Shown: in pieces, positions 1 through 10,132 of the stretch
Layout: every line of letters starts with the position of its first letter
Numbering within the stretch: the first letter of the stretch is position 1
DNA from: Afipia sp. 64-13
Lineage (GTDB): Bacteria > Pseudomonadota > Alphaproteobacteria > Rhizobiales > Xanthobacteraceae
DNA length: 64,000 nucleotides
Reading direction: 5' to 3'
Assembly (NCBI GenBank): GCA_001897755.1
Contig: MKUJ01000001.1
Location: forward strand, 254,102-318,101
Made by a program: the position numbers and the translations under genes
The notes under the pieces: generated by a model
What the model was told of the DNA's origin: nothing
The model's database searches: none
The model's input: only the letters and a program-made list of their open reading frames with translations

Positions 1-1
1 C

Positions 2-2725
2 CCGAAGGAAGCCAACGACCCGGTGATCCTGAAATCCACCGGCCAGACCACGGCGGTGATGTATATCGGCTTCGCCAGCGACGAGCTTGGCGGCTCGGCG
101 ATCTCCGACTATCTGACGCGCGTGGTGCAGCCGATCCTCTCCACGGTGGACGGCGTGGCGTCGGCCGACATTCTCGGCGGCCAGACCTTCGCGATGCGGC
201 TGTGGCTCGATCCCGCCCGCATGTCGGGCCGCGGCGTCTCCGCCGGAGACGTGGTGGCGGCGATCCAGGCCAACAACTATCAGGCGGCCGCCGGTCAGTC
301 CAAAGGCTACTACGTCGTCTCCAACGTCACCACGAACTCCGACCTCAACAATGTCGAGCAGTTCAAGCGCATGACCGTCAAGGCGAAGGACGGCGCGCTG
401 ATCCGCATGGAAGACATCGCGACGGTCGAACTCGCGGCGCAGAGCGCCGACGCCAGCGTGGCGCTCAATGGCCAGCACGCGATCTTCATCGGCGTGCAGG
501 CGACGCCGGAAGGCAACCCGCTCAACATCGTCAAGGGCGTGCGCGCGCTGTTCCCGGAGATCGAGCGCAACCTGCCGCCGTCGCTGAAGATGACTGTGGC
601 CTATGACTCGACGAAGTTCATTCAGTCGTCGATCGACGAGGTGCAGAAGACGCTGATCGAAGCCGTGGTCATCGTCATCGTGGTGATCTTCCTGTTCCTG
701 GCCTCGTTCCGCTCGGTCATCATTCCGGTGGTCACCATTCCGCTGTCGCTGATCGGCGTCTGTTCGCTGATGCTGATCATGGGCTTCAGCCTCAATCTGC
801 TGACGCTGCTGGCGATGGTGCTCGCCATCGGCCTTGTGGTCGACGACGCCATCGTGGTGGTGGAGAACATCCACCGCCATCTGGAGGAGGGCAAATCGCC
901 GGTGCAGGCCTCGCTGATCGGCGCGCGCGAAATCGTCGGCCCGGTCATCTCCATGACCATCACACTCGCGGCGGTGTATGCGCCGATCGGTTTCCTCGGT
1001 GGCGTCACCGGCTCGCTGTTCCGCGAATTCGCCTTCACGCTGGCCGGATCGGTGATCGTGTCGGGCGTGATCGCGCTGACACTGTCGCCGATGATGTGTT
1101 CGGTGCTGCTGCGTCACACCGATCAGAGCCGCTTCGCGCGGAAGGTCGAGGACGTCTTCCGCTCGGTGACCCGCGGCTACGGCCGGCTGCTCGACCGCTC
1201 GCTGGACTACCGGCCGGTCACCGCGCTGTTCGCCGTGGTGATCCTCGGCCTCGTCGGCTTCCTTTACATGAACACCAGCAAGGAGCTGGCGCCGGAGGAG
1301 GATCAGGGCATCCTGTTCTCGCTGACCAAGGCGCCGAAATACGCCAACATCGACTACGCCAATTATTATGGCGAGAAGCTCGACAAGGCGTTCGCCAAAT
1401 TCCCCGAGACCGATCTGCGCTTCATCCTCAATGGCATTCCTAGTCCGAACCAGGGCATCGCCGGCATGATCCTCAAGCCGTGGGACCAGCGCAAGCGCTC
1501 CTCCACCGCGATGAAGCAGGAGGTGCAGACCGAGGTCAACAAGATCGAGGGCACGCAGGCGTTCGTCTTCAACCTGCCGCCGCTGCCGGGCGGACCGGGC
1601 GGCCTGCCGATCCAGATGGTGATCAACTCCACCAACGGTTTCCGTCAGGTCTATGAGGAGATGACGAAGCTGAAGGCCGCCGCGCGCAAGAGCGGTCTGT
1701 TCATCGCCGTCGACAGCGATCTCGATTTCAACCAGCCGATCGTGCGGGTGCGGATCGACCGCAGCAAGGCCAACGAACTCGGCATCACCATGGCGGCGGT
1801 GGGCAATACGCTCGCCACCGCGCTCGGCGGCAACTACGTCAACCGCTTCAACCTCGAGGGCCGTTCCTATCAGGTGATCCCGCAGGTGCCGCGTGAACTG
1901 CGGCTGACGCCGGATTCGCTCGACAACTACTATGTCGCGACCTCGACCGGCAGTCAGGTGCCGCTCTCGACCGTCGTGTCGATCCAGACCGGCACCGATC
2001 CGAACGCGCTGACGCATTACAACCAGCTCAACTCGGCGACCTTCCAGGCCGTCGCGATGCCGGGCGTCACCATCGGCAAGGCGGTGGAATTCCTGGAGGA
2101 GCAGGCCAAGCAACTGCCCGCCGGCTACAGCCACGATTATCTCGCCGACTCGCGCCAGTATGTGCGCGAAGGCAACCAGCTCGCGGTGGCGTTCGGTTTC
2201 GCGCTGATCATCATCTTCCTGGTACTGGCCGCGCAGTTCGAAAGTCTGCGCGACCCGCTGGTGATCCTGATCTCGGTGCCGATGGCGATCAGCGGCGCGC
2301 TGGTGCCGCTGTTCTTCGGCATGGCGACCATCAACATCTACACCCAGGTCGGCCTCTTGACCCTGATCGGCCTGATCAGCAAGCACGGCATCCTGATGGT
2401 GGAGTTCGCCAACGAGTTGCAGCTCAAGGAAGGGCTCGACCGCCGCTCGGCGATCGAACAGGCGGCCCGCGTCCGCCTGCGTCCGATCCTGATGACGACC
2501 GCGGCGATGGTCACCGGCCTGCTGCCGCTGCTCAGCGCGAGCGGCGCCGGCGCGGCGAGCCGCTTCTCGATCGGCCTCGTCGTGGTGGCGGGCATGACCA
2601 TCGGCACGCTGTTCACGCTGTTCGTGCTGCCGGCGGTCTATGTCGTGCTCGCGACCGATCACCAGGCCAAGCGCAACTCGCAGCGCACCAAGGACATCGA
2701 GGCGTTCGATCTGTCTCGCGCGTGA
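2..2725 (+). CDS. RND efflux transporter permease (HAE1/AcrB-MexB-like), 5' truncated by the window edge
   Basis: The reading frame is open to the first base (PKEANDPVILKSTGQ...). AcrB-like TM segments and GLVVDDAIVVVENIHRHLEEG motif; C-terminal GLISKHGILMVEFANELQ. Confidence 0.95.
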   Translation, partial: PKEANDPVILKSTGQTTAVMYIGFASDELGGSAISDYLTRVVQPILSTVDGVASADILGGQTFAMRLWLDPARMSGRGVSAGDVVAAIQANNYQAAAGQSKGYYVVSNVTTNSDLNNVEQFKRMTVKAKDGALIRMEDIATVELAAQSADASVALNGQHAIFIGVQATPEGNPLNIVKGVRALFPEIERNLPPSLKMTVAYDSTKFIQSSIDEVQKTLIEAVVIVIVVIFLFLASFRSVIIPVVTIPLSLIGVCSLMLIMGFSLNLLTLLAMVLAIGLVVDDAIVVVENIHRHLEEGKSPVQASLIGAREIVGPVISMTITLAAVYAPIGFLGGVTGSLFREFAFTLAGSVIVSGVIALTLSPMMCSVLLRHTDQSRFARKVEDVFRSVTRGYGRLLDRSLDYRPVTALFAVVILGLVGFLYMNTSKELAPEEDQGILFSLTKAPKYANIDYANYYGEKLDKAFAKFPETDLRFILNGIPSPNQGIAGMILKPWDQRKRSSTAMKQEVQTEVNKIEGTQAFVFNLPPLPGGPGGLPIQMVINSTNGFRQVYEEMTKLKAAARKSGLFIAVDSDLDFNQPIVRVRIDRSKANELGITMAAVGNTLATALGGNYVNRFNLEGRSYQVIPQVPRELRLTPDSLDNYYVATSTGSQVPLSTVVSIQTGTDPNALTHYNQLNSATFQAVAMPGVTIGKAVEFLEEQAKQLPAGYSHDYLADSRQYVREGNQLAVAFGFALIIIFLVLAAQFESLRDPLVILISVPMAISGALVPLFFGMATINIYTQVGLLTLIGLISKHGILMVEFANELQLKEGLDRRSAIEQAARVRLRPILMTTAAMVTGLLPLLSASGAGAASRFSIGLVVVAGMTIGTLFTLFVLPAVYVVLATDHQAKRNSQRTKDIEAFDLSRA

Positions 2726-2806
2726 GGCACGCCTCGCGGACCTCGATTATGTGACGCTCAATGGCCGGGCCTTGCGCCCGGCCATTGCCGTCTTCAATAT
2801 GCCGCC

Positions 2807-4642
2807 ATGCAGGGGGACGATTCAGCGGCGCGGCGCGAGGAGGTGCGGACATTCTGGACCGGCCCGCAGCTCTCCTTCTATGAAGCCCTGTCGCTGAAAA
2901 GCCTGCTCGCCACCGGCGCGACGGTGGTTCTTTATTCCTACGAAGATCATCTCATCGTGCCGGACGGCGTCGAGCTGCGCGACGCCAATGACATTCTGTC
3001 GGAAGAGGTGTTGCGGCAATACAATGCCGACAGCGACAAGGGCTGGTCGCGGCATGCCGATCTGTTCCGCTACATCATGCTGCATCGCTTCGGCGGCTGG
3101 TATGTCGATCTCGACGTGATCTGCCTGCGCGATCGCCTGCCGCCCGCCGAAATGTATGTCGCCCGCGCCGATGCGGCCACGATTTTCAATACGATCATGA
3201 AATTCCCGGCGGGCTGTCCGGCGCTGGCCGATCTGGTCGCGCGGGCGCAGAGAATCCTGCCCACCGCCGACAGGGCGCTGACCGAGGAGGCGCGCGTCGT
3301 GATCGGCCCGAAGCTGCTCAGCGAGGTTCTGAGCGAGCATGGGCTCGACGATCGCGCCGAGCCACGTGCGAAGGCCTATGAGATTCCGTTTCAGGAGGCG
3401 CTGGCGTTTTTCAATCCGGCGCAGTGCGAGGAGATCGAGGCGCGCCTTGCGGACAGCGATTTCGCCCATCTATGGAACGGCGCGTGGACCACGCTGCGGA
3501 TTCCGAAAACCTACGGGCCGCCGCCGGGAAGCTGGCTCGACGTGATGTTCCGCCGGTTCGACATCCGCGTGTCGGAACACGGACGTCTGCAATACGACGC
3601 GCTGGTGTCGTGGGTGATGGAAGACTGCTTGCTCGAGGAGTTCAAGATAAGGACAGGCGGGGGCAGCATCGACAAGGACACGGTCGCGGCCTTCGGCGCC
3701 GAGATCGAGCGGATCGGCTGGCAGCCGCGCGACCGGCTCTATCGTCCGCCGGTGAACACCGATGCCGTGCCGGTGGATGGATCGTCGCCTCTGGCGCAGA
3801 CAAGCGCGCCGCAGACCGTGCGCAGCTTCTGGCATGGCGCGCGGCTCGGGCCCTATCGGCTATTGTGCCTGAAAAGCTTTGCCGATCGCGGCCACCGCGT
3901 CGAGGTGTTCTCTTACGATACAGATTTCGCCGCACCGGACTGGCTAACCGTCCGCGATGCGCGCGACATCCTGCCGGCGCAGGAGGTGCTGTCGCCGCTG
4001 CCGCAAGGCGGGGGGGCGATCCACGGCGATCTGTTCCGCTACGCGCTGCTCGAACGGCTCGGCGGCTGGTGGATCGATCCGGATGTAATGCTGATGCAGC
4101 CGGATCTGCCGGACACCGATCTGTTTGTCGCCGGCCATGATGCGTTCGGCCAGATTCCGCCCGCGGTGGTGAAATGCCCGCCCGGATATCCCTTGATCAA
4201 AGCGGCGCTGACGCATGCCCGCGCCCTTGGCGGCGATCACGCGCGCTGGTCGCGGGTCGGTGCGCCGCTCTGGACCGCGCTGGTCGCCGAGCATGAGGCT
4301 GGCGCGCTGCGCCTCGCCAGCGAGCCGCTCGGGCCGGTGTCGTGGTTCACCGTCCCCGATCTGTTCGATCCGGCCAGGATGGACAGATTGTCGCAGCAAG
4401 CGGCGGCGACGTGCTTCCTGCGCCTGCAGGACGAGGTCTGGCGGCGGGCCGGAATCCCGGCCTGGCTGGCGCCGCCGGAGGGCTCGTTCCTGGGCATGTT
4501 GTTGCAGCGGCATGGTATCGATACCGGCTTTCCGGCGAGCCTGGAATTCGGTGAATTGAACAGGTGGATCAGACACATGTACCGCGCCGTTCAAGCGGAG
4601 CGCGCGGACCCGTCCGTCGCTTTGGACGCTCGGCTTTCCTGA
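2807..4642 (+). CDS. Glycosyltransferase with two GT32/DXD-type (Gly_transf_sug-like) domains in tandem
   Basis: Two DXD-type segments in one ORF: FRYIMLHRFGGWYVDLDVICL and FRYALLERLGGWWIDPDVMLM; each half starts with a TVRSFWHGARL / VRTFWTGPQLS motif. Confidence 0.8.
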   Translation: MQGDDSAARREEVRTFWTGPQLSFYEALSLKSLLATGATVVLYSYEDHLIVPDGVELRDANDILSEEVLRQYNADSDKGWSRHADLFRYIMLHRFGGWYVDLDVICLRDRLPPAEMYVARADAATIFNTIMKFPAGCPALADLVARAQRILPTADRALTEEARVVIGPKLLSEVLSEHGLDDRAEPRAKAYEIPFQEALAFFNPAQCEEIEARLADSDFAHLWNGAWTTLRIPKTYGPPPGSWLDVMFRRFDIRVSEHGRLQYDALVSWVMEDCLLEEFKIRTGGGSIDKDTVAAFGAEIERIGWQPRDRLYRPPVNTDAVPVDGSSPLAQTSAPQTVRSFWHGARLGPYRLLCLKSFADRGHRVEVFSYDTDFAAPDWLTVRDARDILPAQEVLSPLPQGGGAIHGDLFRYALLERLGGWWIDPDVMLMQPDLPDTDLFVAGHDAFGQIPPAVVKCPPGYPLIKAALTHARALGGDHARWSRVGAPLWTALVAEHEAGALRLASEPLGPVSWFTVPDLFDPARMDRLSQQAAATCFLRLQDEVWRRAGIPAWLAPPEGSFLGMLLQRHGIDTGFPASLEFGELNRWIRHMYRAVQAERADPSVALDARLS

Positions 4643-4758
4643 CCTCGGCGGCTACTTTCATCTTTTTGATCTATGTCATTGATCCCCGGCAACCTACGGT
4701 TGGCACAGGGTTTTTTGTGCACTTGCAGCGAACGACATTTTGGTGAGTGTTGCTCCCG

Positions 4759-4782
4759 CGCCGTTGCCGGCGGTTTTTTTTT
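4759..4782 (+). terminator. Rho-independent terminator after the glycosyltransferase
   Basis: CGCCG-TTGC-CGGCG stem followed by G and T9. Confidence 0.6.
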
Positions 4783-4823
4783 ATGATTGTTGAACCGAAG
4801 TTATATTAGCGAGACCAATTTTT

Positions 4824-6179
4824 ATGTTCGGTTGGCTGAATTTATTGGCCAACGCCGGTCGCGCAGAACGCGTTGCGTGTGTGGCTGTATCGGCGTTGCT
4901 GGGGGTCTCCGCTTTGGCGGATGGTGCGCGCGCGCAGGATGCTGCGGAGCAGCAGGCGCTGTTCAGGCGCATGGTGCAGCAGCCCACCAATTATGAGGTG
5001 ACCTTCGAATATGTGCGCGTCGCCACCGCGCGCGCCGACTATGAGGCCGCGATCGGCGCCCTGGAGCGCCTGCTGTTCTACAATCCCAAGCTGACGCGGG
5101 TAAAATACGAACTCGGCGCGCTGTATTTCCGCCTCGGTTCCTACGAGATGGCCAAGCGCTATTTCCTCGAGGCGCTGGCCAGTCCCGACATCGATCCGGT
5201 GACGCGCCAGCGCATTGAGACCTATCTGCCCGACGCCAGCAAGCAGCTCGAGCGCAGCCGCCTGTCCGGCTTCGCGCAGACCGGCATTCGCTCGCAGTCC
5301 AACGCCAACTACGCGCCGACCTCGGGCGGCATCCTGCTCGGCGGCAATCCGCTGACGCTGCTGCCGACCGCGCAGAAGAGGAGCGACACCAACTGGTTCG
5401 GCCTCGCCGGTGTGAGCCATGATTACGATCTCAACGGTCGCGGCGACACGCTGGAGACCCGTTTCGTCGGCTATCTCACCCAGCAGCACCGCTTCGATCA
5501 GTTGAATGTCGGCCTGTTTGACGTCTCGTTCGGCCCGCGCTTCCTGCTCGCGCCGGATTTCCTGCCGGGCGCGACCATCAAGCCCTATGTGGTCGGCGGC
5601 AATACCTGGATCGACAATCAGTCTTACCTGTCGTCGGTCGGCGCCGGCATCGACATGCGGATCCCGCTCAACGAACGTGTCTCGCTCGGCCCGGTGTTCG
5701 AGTGGCGGCGCAACGATTTCAAGACCGGCCTTGATCCGTTCTCGACCTTCAATTCCGGCAATTCCTACACCACGGGTCTCGGCGCCAACTGGCAGATCAT
5801 GCAGACCATCAAGCTGGACGCGCGCGGCTTCTACCGGCGCGGCGATGCGGTCAACACCTTCCAGTCGTTCAACCAGTGGGGCGCGGAAGCTGCGCTGACC
5901 TTCGAATTCGCGCCGCCGCTGCTCTCGCTCACCCGCAACTGGAGCGTGTCGCCGTTCGTGCGGTTGCTGGAGACGCGGTTCGACGCGCCGAACCCGTTCA
6001 TCGATCCGCTGACGATCCACCGCGACACCATGTGGACGGCGGGCGCGATCTTCAATGCGCCGATCACCCGCAACTTCGGCATTTCGACCGCGATCCAGTA
6101 CGACAAGACCAACTCGTCGCTGCCGAACTACCGGCTGGATAATTTCTCCGTCATGTTCGGCCCGACGGCCCGGTTCTGA
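4824..6179 (+). CDS. Secreted/outer-membrane protein with N-terminal TPR-like repeats and C-terminal beta-barrel (surface lipoprotein assembly modifier-like)
   Basis: Signal-like N-terminus (ALADGARAQDA), TPR-like helices (YEAAIGALERLLFYNPKLTRVKYELGALYFRLGSYEMAKRYF), then alternating barrel-like strands ending in an aromatic residue (VMFGPTARF). Confidence 0.65.
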   Translation: MFGWLNLLANAGRAERVACVAVSALLGVSALADGARAQDAAEQQALFRRMVQQPTNYEVTFEYVRVATARADYEAAIGALERLLFYNPKLTRVKYELGALYFRLGSYEMAKRYFLEALASPDIDPVTRQRIETYLPDASKQLERSRLSGFAQTGIRSQSNANYAPTSGGILLGGNPLTLLPTAQKRSDTNWFGLAGVSHDYDLNGRGDTLETRFVGYLTQQHRFDQLNVGLFDVSFGPRFLLAPDFLPGATIKPYVVGGNTWIDNQSYLSSVGAGIDMRIPLNERVSLGPVFEWRRNDFKTGLDPFSTFNSGNSYTTGLGANWQIMQTIKLDARGFYRRGDAVNTFQSFNQWGAEAALTFEFAPPLLSLTRNWSVSPFVRLLETRFDAPNPFIDPLTIHRDTMWTAGAIFNAPITRNFGISTAIQYDKTNSSLPNYRLDNFSVMFGPTARF

Positions 6180-6188
6180 GAGGACATC

Positions 6189-7163
6189 ATGACTCCGCGT
6201 GTCCGTTCCTGTCTCTCTCGCCTGCTGACGTTGCTGCTGTCGTCGGTCGCGCCGATCGCGCTGGCGCAGGCGCAGACCATGGGCCGCGTCGGCGCGGTCA
6301 ATCAGGACGCCACCGGCACACCGCCGGGCGCCGCCTCGCGTTCGCTCACGATCGGCGGCAACGTGGTCTACAAGGAGAAGATCCAGACCTCGGCGGCGGG
6401 CTCGACCCAGATCCTGTTTCCGGATTCCTCGACGCTCAATGTCGGCCGCAACTCCAGCATCGTGATCGACGAGTTCGTCTACGATCCGAACGCCGGCACC
6501 GGCAAGATGGTGGCGTCGGTCGGCAAGGGCGTGCTGCGGTTCGTCGGCGGCCAGATCAGCCACACCGCAGGCGTTACCATCAAGACGCCGGTAGCGACGC
6601 TCGGCATTCGCGGCGGCGTCGCCACCGTGGTCTATCCGATCCCGCCGAGTTATCTGTCCGATCCGAACCTCGCCAATGCGAGAGGCGAACTGGTCATCGG
6701 CCATGTCGGCACGGTCACTCTCACCAACAACGCCGGATCGGTGGTGCTGCGGCCGGGCTTCGTCACCTTCGTCACCGGGCCGAACGATCCGATCCCCGAG
6801 CCGTTCCGCATCAGCGACGTGCTGTTGCAGCAGATCATGGCCTCGCTGCGCTCCAAGCCGGGCCAGCAGGGCGGCGCGGTCGATCTGCCCACGGATTCGA
6901 TGGCCTCGCGCCAGGGTTACGGCACCAGCAATCTCAACGATCCGGCGCATCCGCCCGGCAGCGATCCGCTCGGCTATTTCTCGATTTTCTCGGGCGGCGA
7001 TGCTCTCGCCAAGAACAAGTCGCAGGCGGGCCAGACCACGCAGACCCAGCCGACCGGCGGTGGTGGCTACACCTGCGGCGGGGGCGGCGGCTACAACTGC
7101 GGCGGCGGGGGCGGATACACCTGCGGTGGCGGCGGCGGCAGTCACAGCAGCGGCAACTGGTAG
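6189..7163 (+). CDS. FecR-domain secreted protein with C-terminal Gly/Cys repeat
   Basis: Signal peptide; FecR-type domain (GGNVVYKEKIQTSAAGSTQILFPDSSTLNVGRNSSIVIDEFVYDP); C-terminal GGGGYTCGGGGGYNCGGGGGYTCGGGGG. Starts 9 bp after the preceding gene. Confidence 0.8.
   Translation: MTPRVRSCLSRLLTLLLSSVAPIALAQAQTMGRVGAVNQDATGTPPGAASRSLTIGGNVVYKEKIQTSAAGSTQILFPDSSTLNVGRNSSIVIDEFVYDPNAGTGKMVASVGKGVLRFVGGQISHTAGVTIKTPVATLGIRGGVATVVYPIPPSYLSDPNLANARGELVIGHVGTVTLTNNAGSVVLRPGFVTFVTGPNDPIPEPFRISDVLLQQIMASLRSKPGQQGGAVDLPTDSMASRQGYGTSNLNDPAHPPGSDPLGYFSIFSGGDALAKNKSQAGQTTQTQPTGGGGYTCGGGGGYNCGGGGGYTCGGGGGSHSSGNW
7061..7138 (+). repeat. About 24-bp tandem repeat encoding GGGGGY(T/N)C units
   Basis: Repeated ggcggcggctacacctgc-like units in the 3' end of the FecR-domain gene. 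Confidence 0.7.
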
Positions 7164-7250
7164 CGCCCGAGCGGGTCGTCCAACCCCCGAATCGAATAGA
7201 CTTGAGCCGACCGGCGCGGGCATCGCATTGCGTCGGCCGGCGGAGCGCGT

Positions 7251-8759
7251 TTGGACAAAACCTACGATCTTGCGATCATCGGCGGCGGCGTGAACGGCTG
7301 CGGCATCGCGCGCGATGCGGCGGGCCGGGGCCATTCGGTGTTCCTGTGCGAGATGAACGATCTGGCCAGCGGCACCTCGTCATGGTCGAGCAAGCTGATC
7401 CATGGCGGCTTGCGCTATCTCGAATATTACGAATTCCGTCTGGTGCGCGAGGCGCTGATCGAGCGCGAACTTTTGTGGCGGATCGCGCCGCACATCATCC
7501 ATCCGCAACGCTTCGTGCTGCCGCATCATGAGGGACTGCGCCCGGCATGGCTGCTGCGGCTCGGCCTGTTTCTCTACGATCATCTCGGCGGCCGTCATCG
7601 CCTGCCGCCGACGCGGACACTCGATCTGCGCTCCGCCGAGGTCGGCAAGCCGTTGAAGCCCGGCCGCTTCACTCGCGGCTTTGAATATTCCGACTGCGTG
7701 GTCGATGACGCCCGCCTTGTCGTGCTCAACGCACGCGATGCCGCCGATCGCGGCGCCGACATCCGCGTGCGCACCCGCGCGATGCAGGCGAGCCGACACG
7801 ACGGACGCTGGCGTGTGGTGCTGGAAGACAGCGTCACCGGCGCGCGCAGCGAGATTTTCGCCCGCGTGCTGATCAACGCCGGCGGGCCGTGGGTGGAAAG
7901 CATTCTGACGCAGCAGGCCGGCATCAACGCCAAGGCGCGGGTGCGGCTGGTGCAGGGCTCGCACATCGTGGTGCCGAAGCTCTATGCGCATGATCGCGCC
8001 TACACCTTCCAGAACGCCGATGGCCGCGTCGTCTTCGTCATCCCTTATCAGAACGACTTCACGCTGATCGGCACCACCGACCGCGACTATCACGGTGATC
8101 CGGCGCAGGTCGCGCCGACGCAAGAGGAGATCGACTATCTCTGCGCCTCGGTCGGCGATTATCTGGCGCAGCCGGTGTCGCCGCGCGATGTGGTGTGGGC
8201 CTATGCCGGCGTACGCCCGCTTTACGACGATGGCGCGAGCGAAGCGCGCGCCGCCACACGCGATTACGTGTTCGAGCTCGATACGCCGGACGGTCTACCG
8301 ATCCTCTCGGTGTTCGGCGGCAAGATCACCACCTATCGGCGGCTCGCCGAGCATGCGTTGCAGCGTCTGTCGCCCTATCTGAAGGACAACGCGATCGGCC
8401 TGCATGAAGGCTGGACCGGCGCCGCGCCGCTGCCCGGCGGCGATCTTGCAGTGACGGGGCTTGCCGCGCTCGCCGCGCAATTGCGCCGCGATCATCCGTT
8501 CCTTGCGCCGGCTCATGCGACGCGCCTCGCGCATGCCTATGGCACGCGGGCGCGTGGCTGGCTGGCCGGCGCGCGAAGCGCCGCCGATCTCGGCGAGGAT
8601 TTCGGTACGACGCTGACCGCGCGCGAGGTGGACTATCTGATGGCCCATGAATTCGCGCGCACCGCCGAGGATGTGGTCTGGCGGCGCTCGAAGCTGGGCC
8701 TGTGGTTGTCGGCGGCACAGGTGGCGCGGCTCGGAACATGGATGGCGGCACGGGTTTAA
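7251..8759 (+). CDS. glpD: Aerobic glycerol-3-phosphate dehydrogenase
   Basis: N-terminal FAD motif DLAIIGGGVNGCGIARDAAGRG; GTSSWSSKLIHGGLRYLEYYEFRLVREALIERE; VFGGKITTYRRLAEHAL. Confidence 0.95.
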   Translation: MDKTYDLAIIGGGVNGCGIARDAAGRGHSVFLCEMNDLASGTSSWSSKLIHGGLRYLEYYEFRLVREALIERELLWRIAPHIIHPQRFVLPHHEGLRPAWLLRLGLFLYDHLGGRHRLPPTRTLDLRSAEVGKPLKPGRFTRGFEYSDCVVDDARLVVLNARDAADRGADIRVRTRAMQASRHDGRWRVVLEDSVTGARSEIFARVLINAGGPWVESILTQQAGINAKARVRLVQGSHIVVPKLYAHDRAYTFQNADGRVVFVIPYQNDFTLIGTTDRDYHGDPAQVAPTQEEIDYLCASVGDYLAQPVSPRDVVWAYAGVRPLYDDGASEARAATRDYVFELDTPDGLPILSVFGGKITTYRRLAEHALQRLSPYLKDNAIGLHEGWTGAAPLPGGDLAVTGLAALAAQLRRDHPFLAPAHATRLAHAYGTRARGWLAGARSAADLGEDFGTTLTAREVDYLMAHEFARTAEDVVWRRSKLGLWLSAAQVARLGTWMAARV

Positions 8760-8820
8760 AAGGCCGGTATTTGCCGCTACAAGCGGTCAGCAAAAATCAT
8801 GATCGATGTGGAGTGACGAG

Positions 8821-9678
8821 ATGACGGACAAGACCGCGATGCCAACCCGTTTGTTCGGCCCGACCGGCCGCACGACCTCGGTGATCGGGCAGGGCACCTG
8901 GTACATCGATCACGGCGATCATGGCGCTGCGGCGGCGGCGCTGCGGCGCGGGCTCGATCTCGGCATGACCCATATCGACACTGCCGAGATGTATGGCGAC
9001 GCCGAGCTTGTGATCGCGGACGCCATCGAAGGCCGCCGCGACGAGGCGTTTCTGGTCTCCAAGGTGCTGCCGAGCAACGCCTCGCGGCGCGGCACCATCA
9101 CCGCCTGCGAGCGCTCGCTGAAGCGGCTGCGCACCGAGCAGCTGGACTGCTATCTGCTGCACTGGCGCGGCTCGTATCCCTTCGAGGAGACGGTCGCGGC
9201 GTTCGACGAGCTGATGACGGCCGGCAAGATCCTGTCATGGGGCGTCAGCAATTTCGATGCGTCGGACCTCGCCGAGATGCACGAGGTCGCGGGCGAGGGT
9301 GCGATCGCCTGCAATCAGGTGCTGTATCATCTGAACGAGCGCGCCATCGAGCATTCGGTGATCCCGTGGTGCGAGAAGCACAATGTCGCGGTGGTGGCGT
9401 ATTCGCCGTTCGGGCACAACGAATTCCCCAACCCGCGTTCCGAGGGCGGCCGCGTGCTGCAGCAGATCGCCGACAAGTACGGCGCGAGCCCGCGTCAGGT
9501 GGCGCTGGCGTTCCTCACTCGCCGTCCGGCGGTGTTCACCATTCCGAAGTCCTCGACGGCCCAGCATACCGAGCAGAACGCCAAGGCCGGCGCGCTGGCG
9601 CTGAGCAAGGATGACATCGCGGCTATCGACGCCGCATTTCCGCGCGGCCGCGAACCGCGCAACCTGCCGATGCTGTAA
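8821..9678 (+). CDS. Aldo/keto reductase
   Basis: LGMTHIDTAEMYGDAE, SNFDASDLAEM and FTIPKSSTAQHTEQNAKA motifs; start taken as MTDKTAMPTRLFG. Confidence 0.93.
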   Translation: MTDKTAMPTRLFGPTGRTTSVIGQGTWYIDHGDHGAAAAALRRGLDLGMTHIDTAEMYGDAELVIADAIEGRRDEAFLVSKVLPSNASRRGTITACERSLKRLRTEQLDCYLLHWRGSYPFEETVAAFDELMTAGKILSWGVSNFDASDLAEMHEVAGEGAIACNQVLYHLNERAIEHSVIPWCEKHNVAVVAYSPFGHNEFPNPRSEGGRVLQQIADKYGASPRQVALAFLTRRPAVFTIPKSSTAQHTEQNAKAGALALSKDDIAAIDAAFPRGREPRNLPML

Positions 9679-9725
9679 GGATAGCTTCTCATGGTGAGGA
9701 CTGCGAACGGCAGTCAAAGCTCTCG

Positions 9726-9810
9726 CCGTCATTGCGAGGAGCGTCAGCGACGAAGCAATCCAGTCCTGTCGTGGAGATTCTGGATTGCTTCGCTTCGCTC
9801 GCAATGACGG
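9726..9810. repeat. Intergenic palindromic repeat (cgtcattgcgag...gaagcaatccag / ctggattgcttcgc...gcaatgacg)
   Basis: Inverted arms seen directly; related copies at 10157-10195 and about 14995-15058. Confidence 0.75.
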
Positions 9811-10100
9811 TTGTGAGGAGGCGGGGAGCAACTTGAGCCTGCTCCTCATGGTGAGGAGGTGTCTCCAGCGCGTTCACGCGCGTCTTTCGACGCGCTATGG
9901 CGCCGTCTCGAACCATGAGGCCGCGATCATGAACTATTGCGGCCTCATCCTTCGAGACGCATCGCTGTGCGATGCTCCTCAGGATGAGGATCGCCATCTG
10001 CCGCTACACCGTCATGGCCGGGCATAGCCCGTCGAAGACGGGCGTGAACGCCCTTTTGACCCGGCCATCCACGGCTTTTCTCGCTGGTCTCTCATGAAGG

Positions 10101-10132
10101 CGTGGATCACCGGGACAAGCCCGGTGATGACG
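10101..10132. repeat. Intergenic palindromic repeat (cgtggatcaccgggacaagcccggtgatgac)
   Basis: Exact reverse complement of 11301-11331 over 31 nt. Confidence 0.8.

Noticed and set aside
4842-7334. 830-aa minus-strand ORF opposite the barrel and FecR genes
   Set aside because: Antisense to two well-supported genes; Arg/Ala/Asp-rich composition typical of the complementary frame in high-GC DNA.
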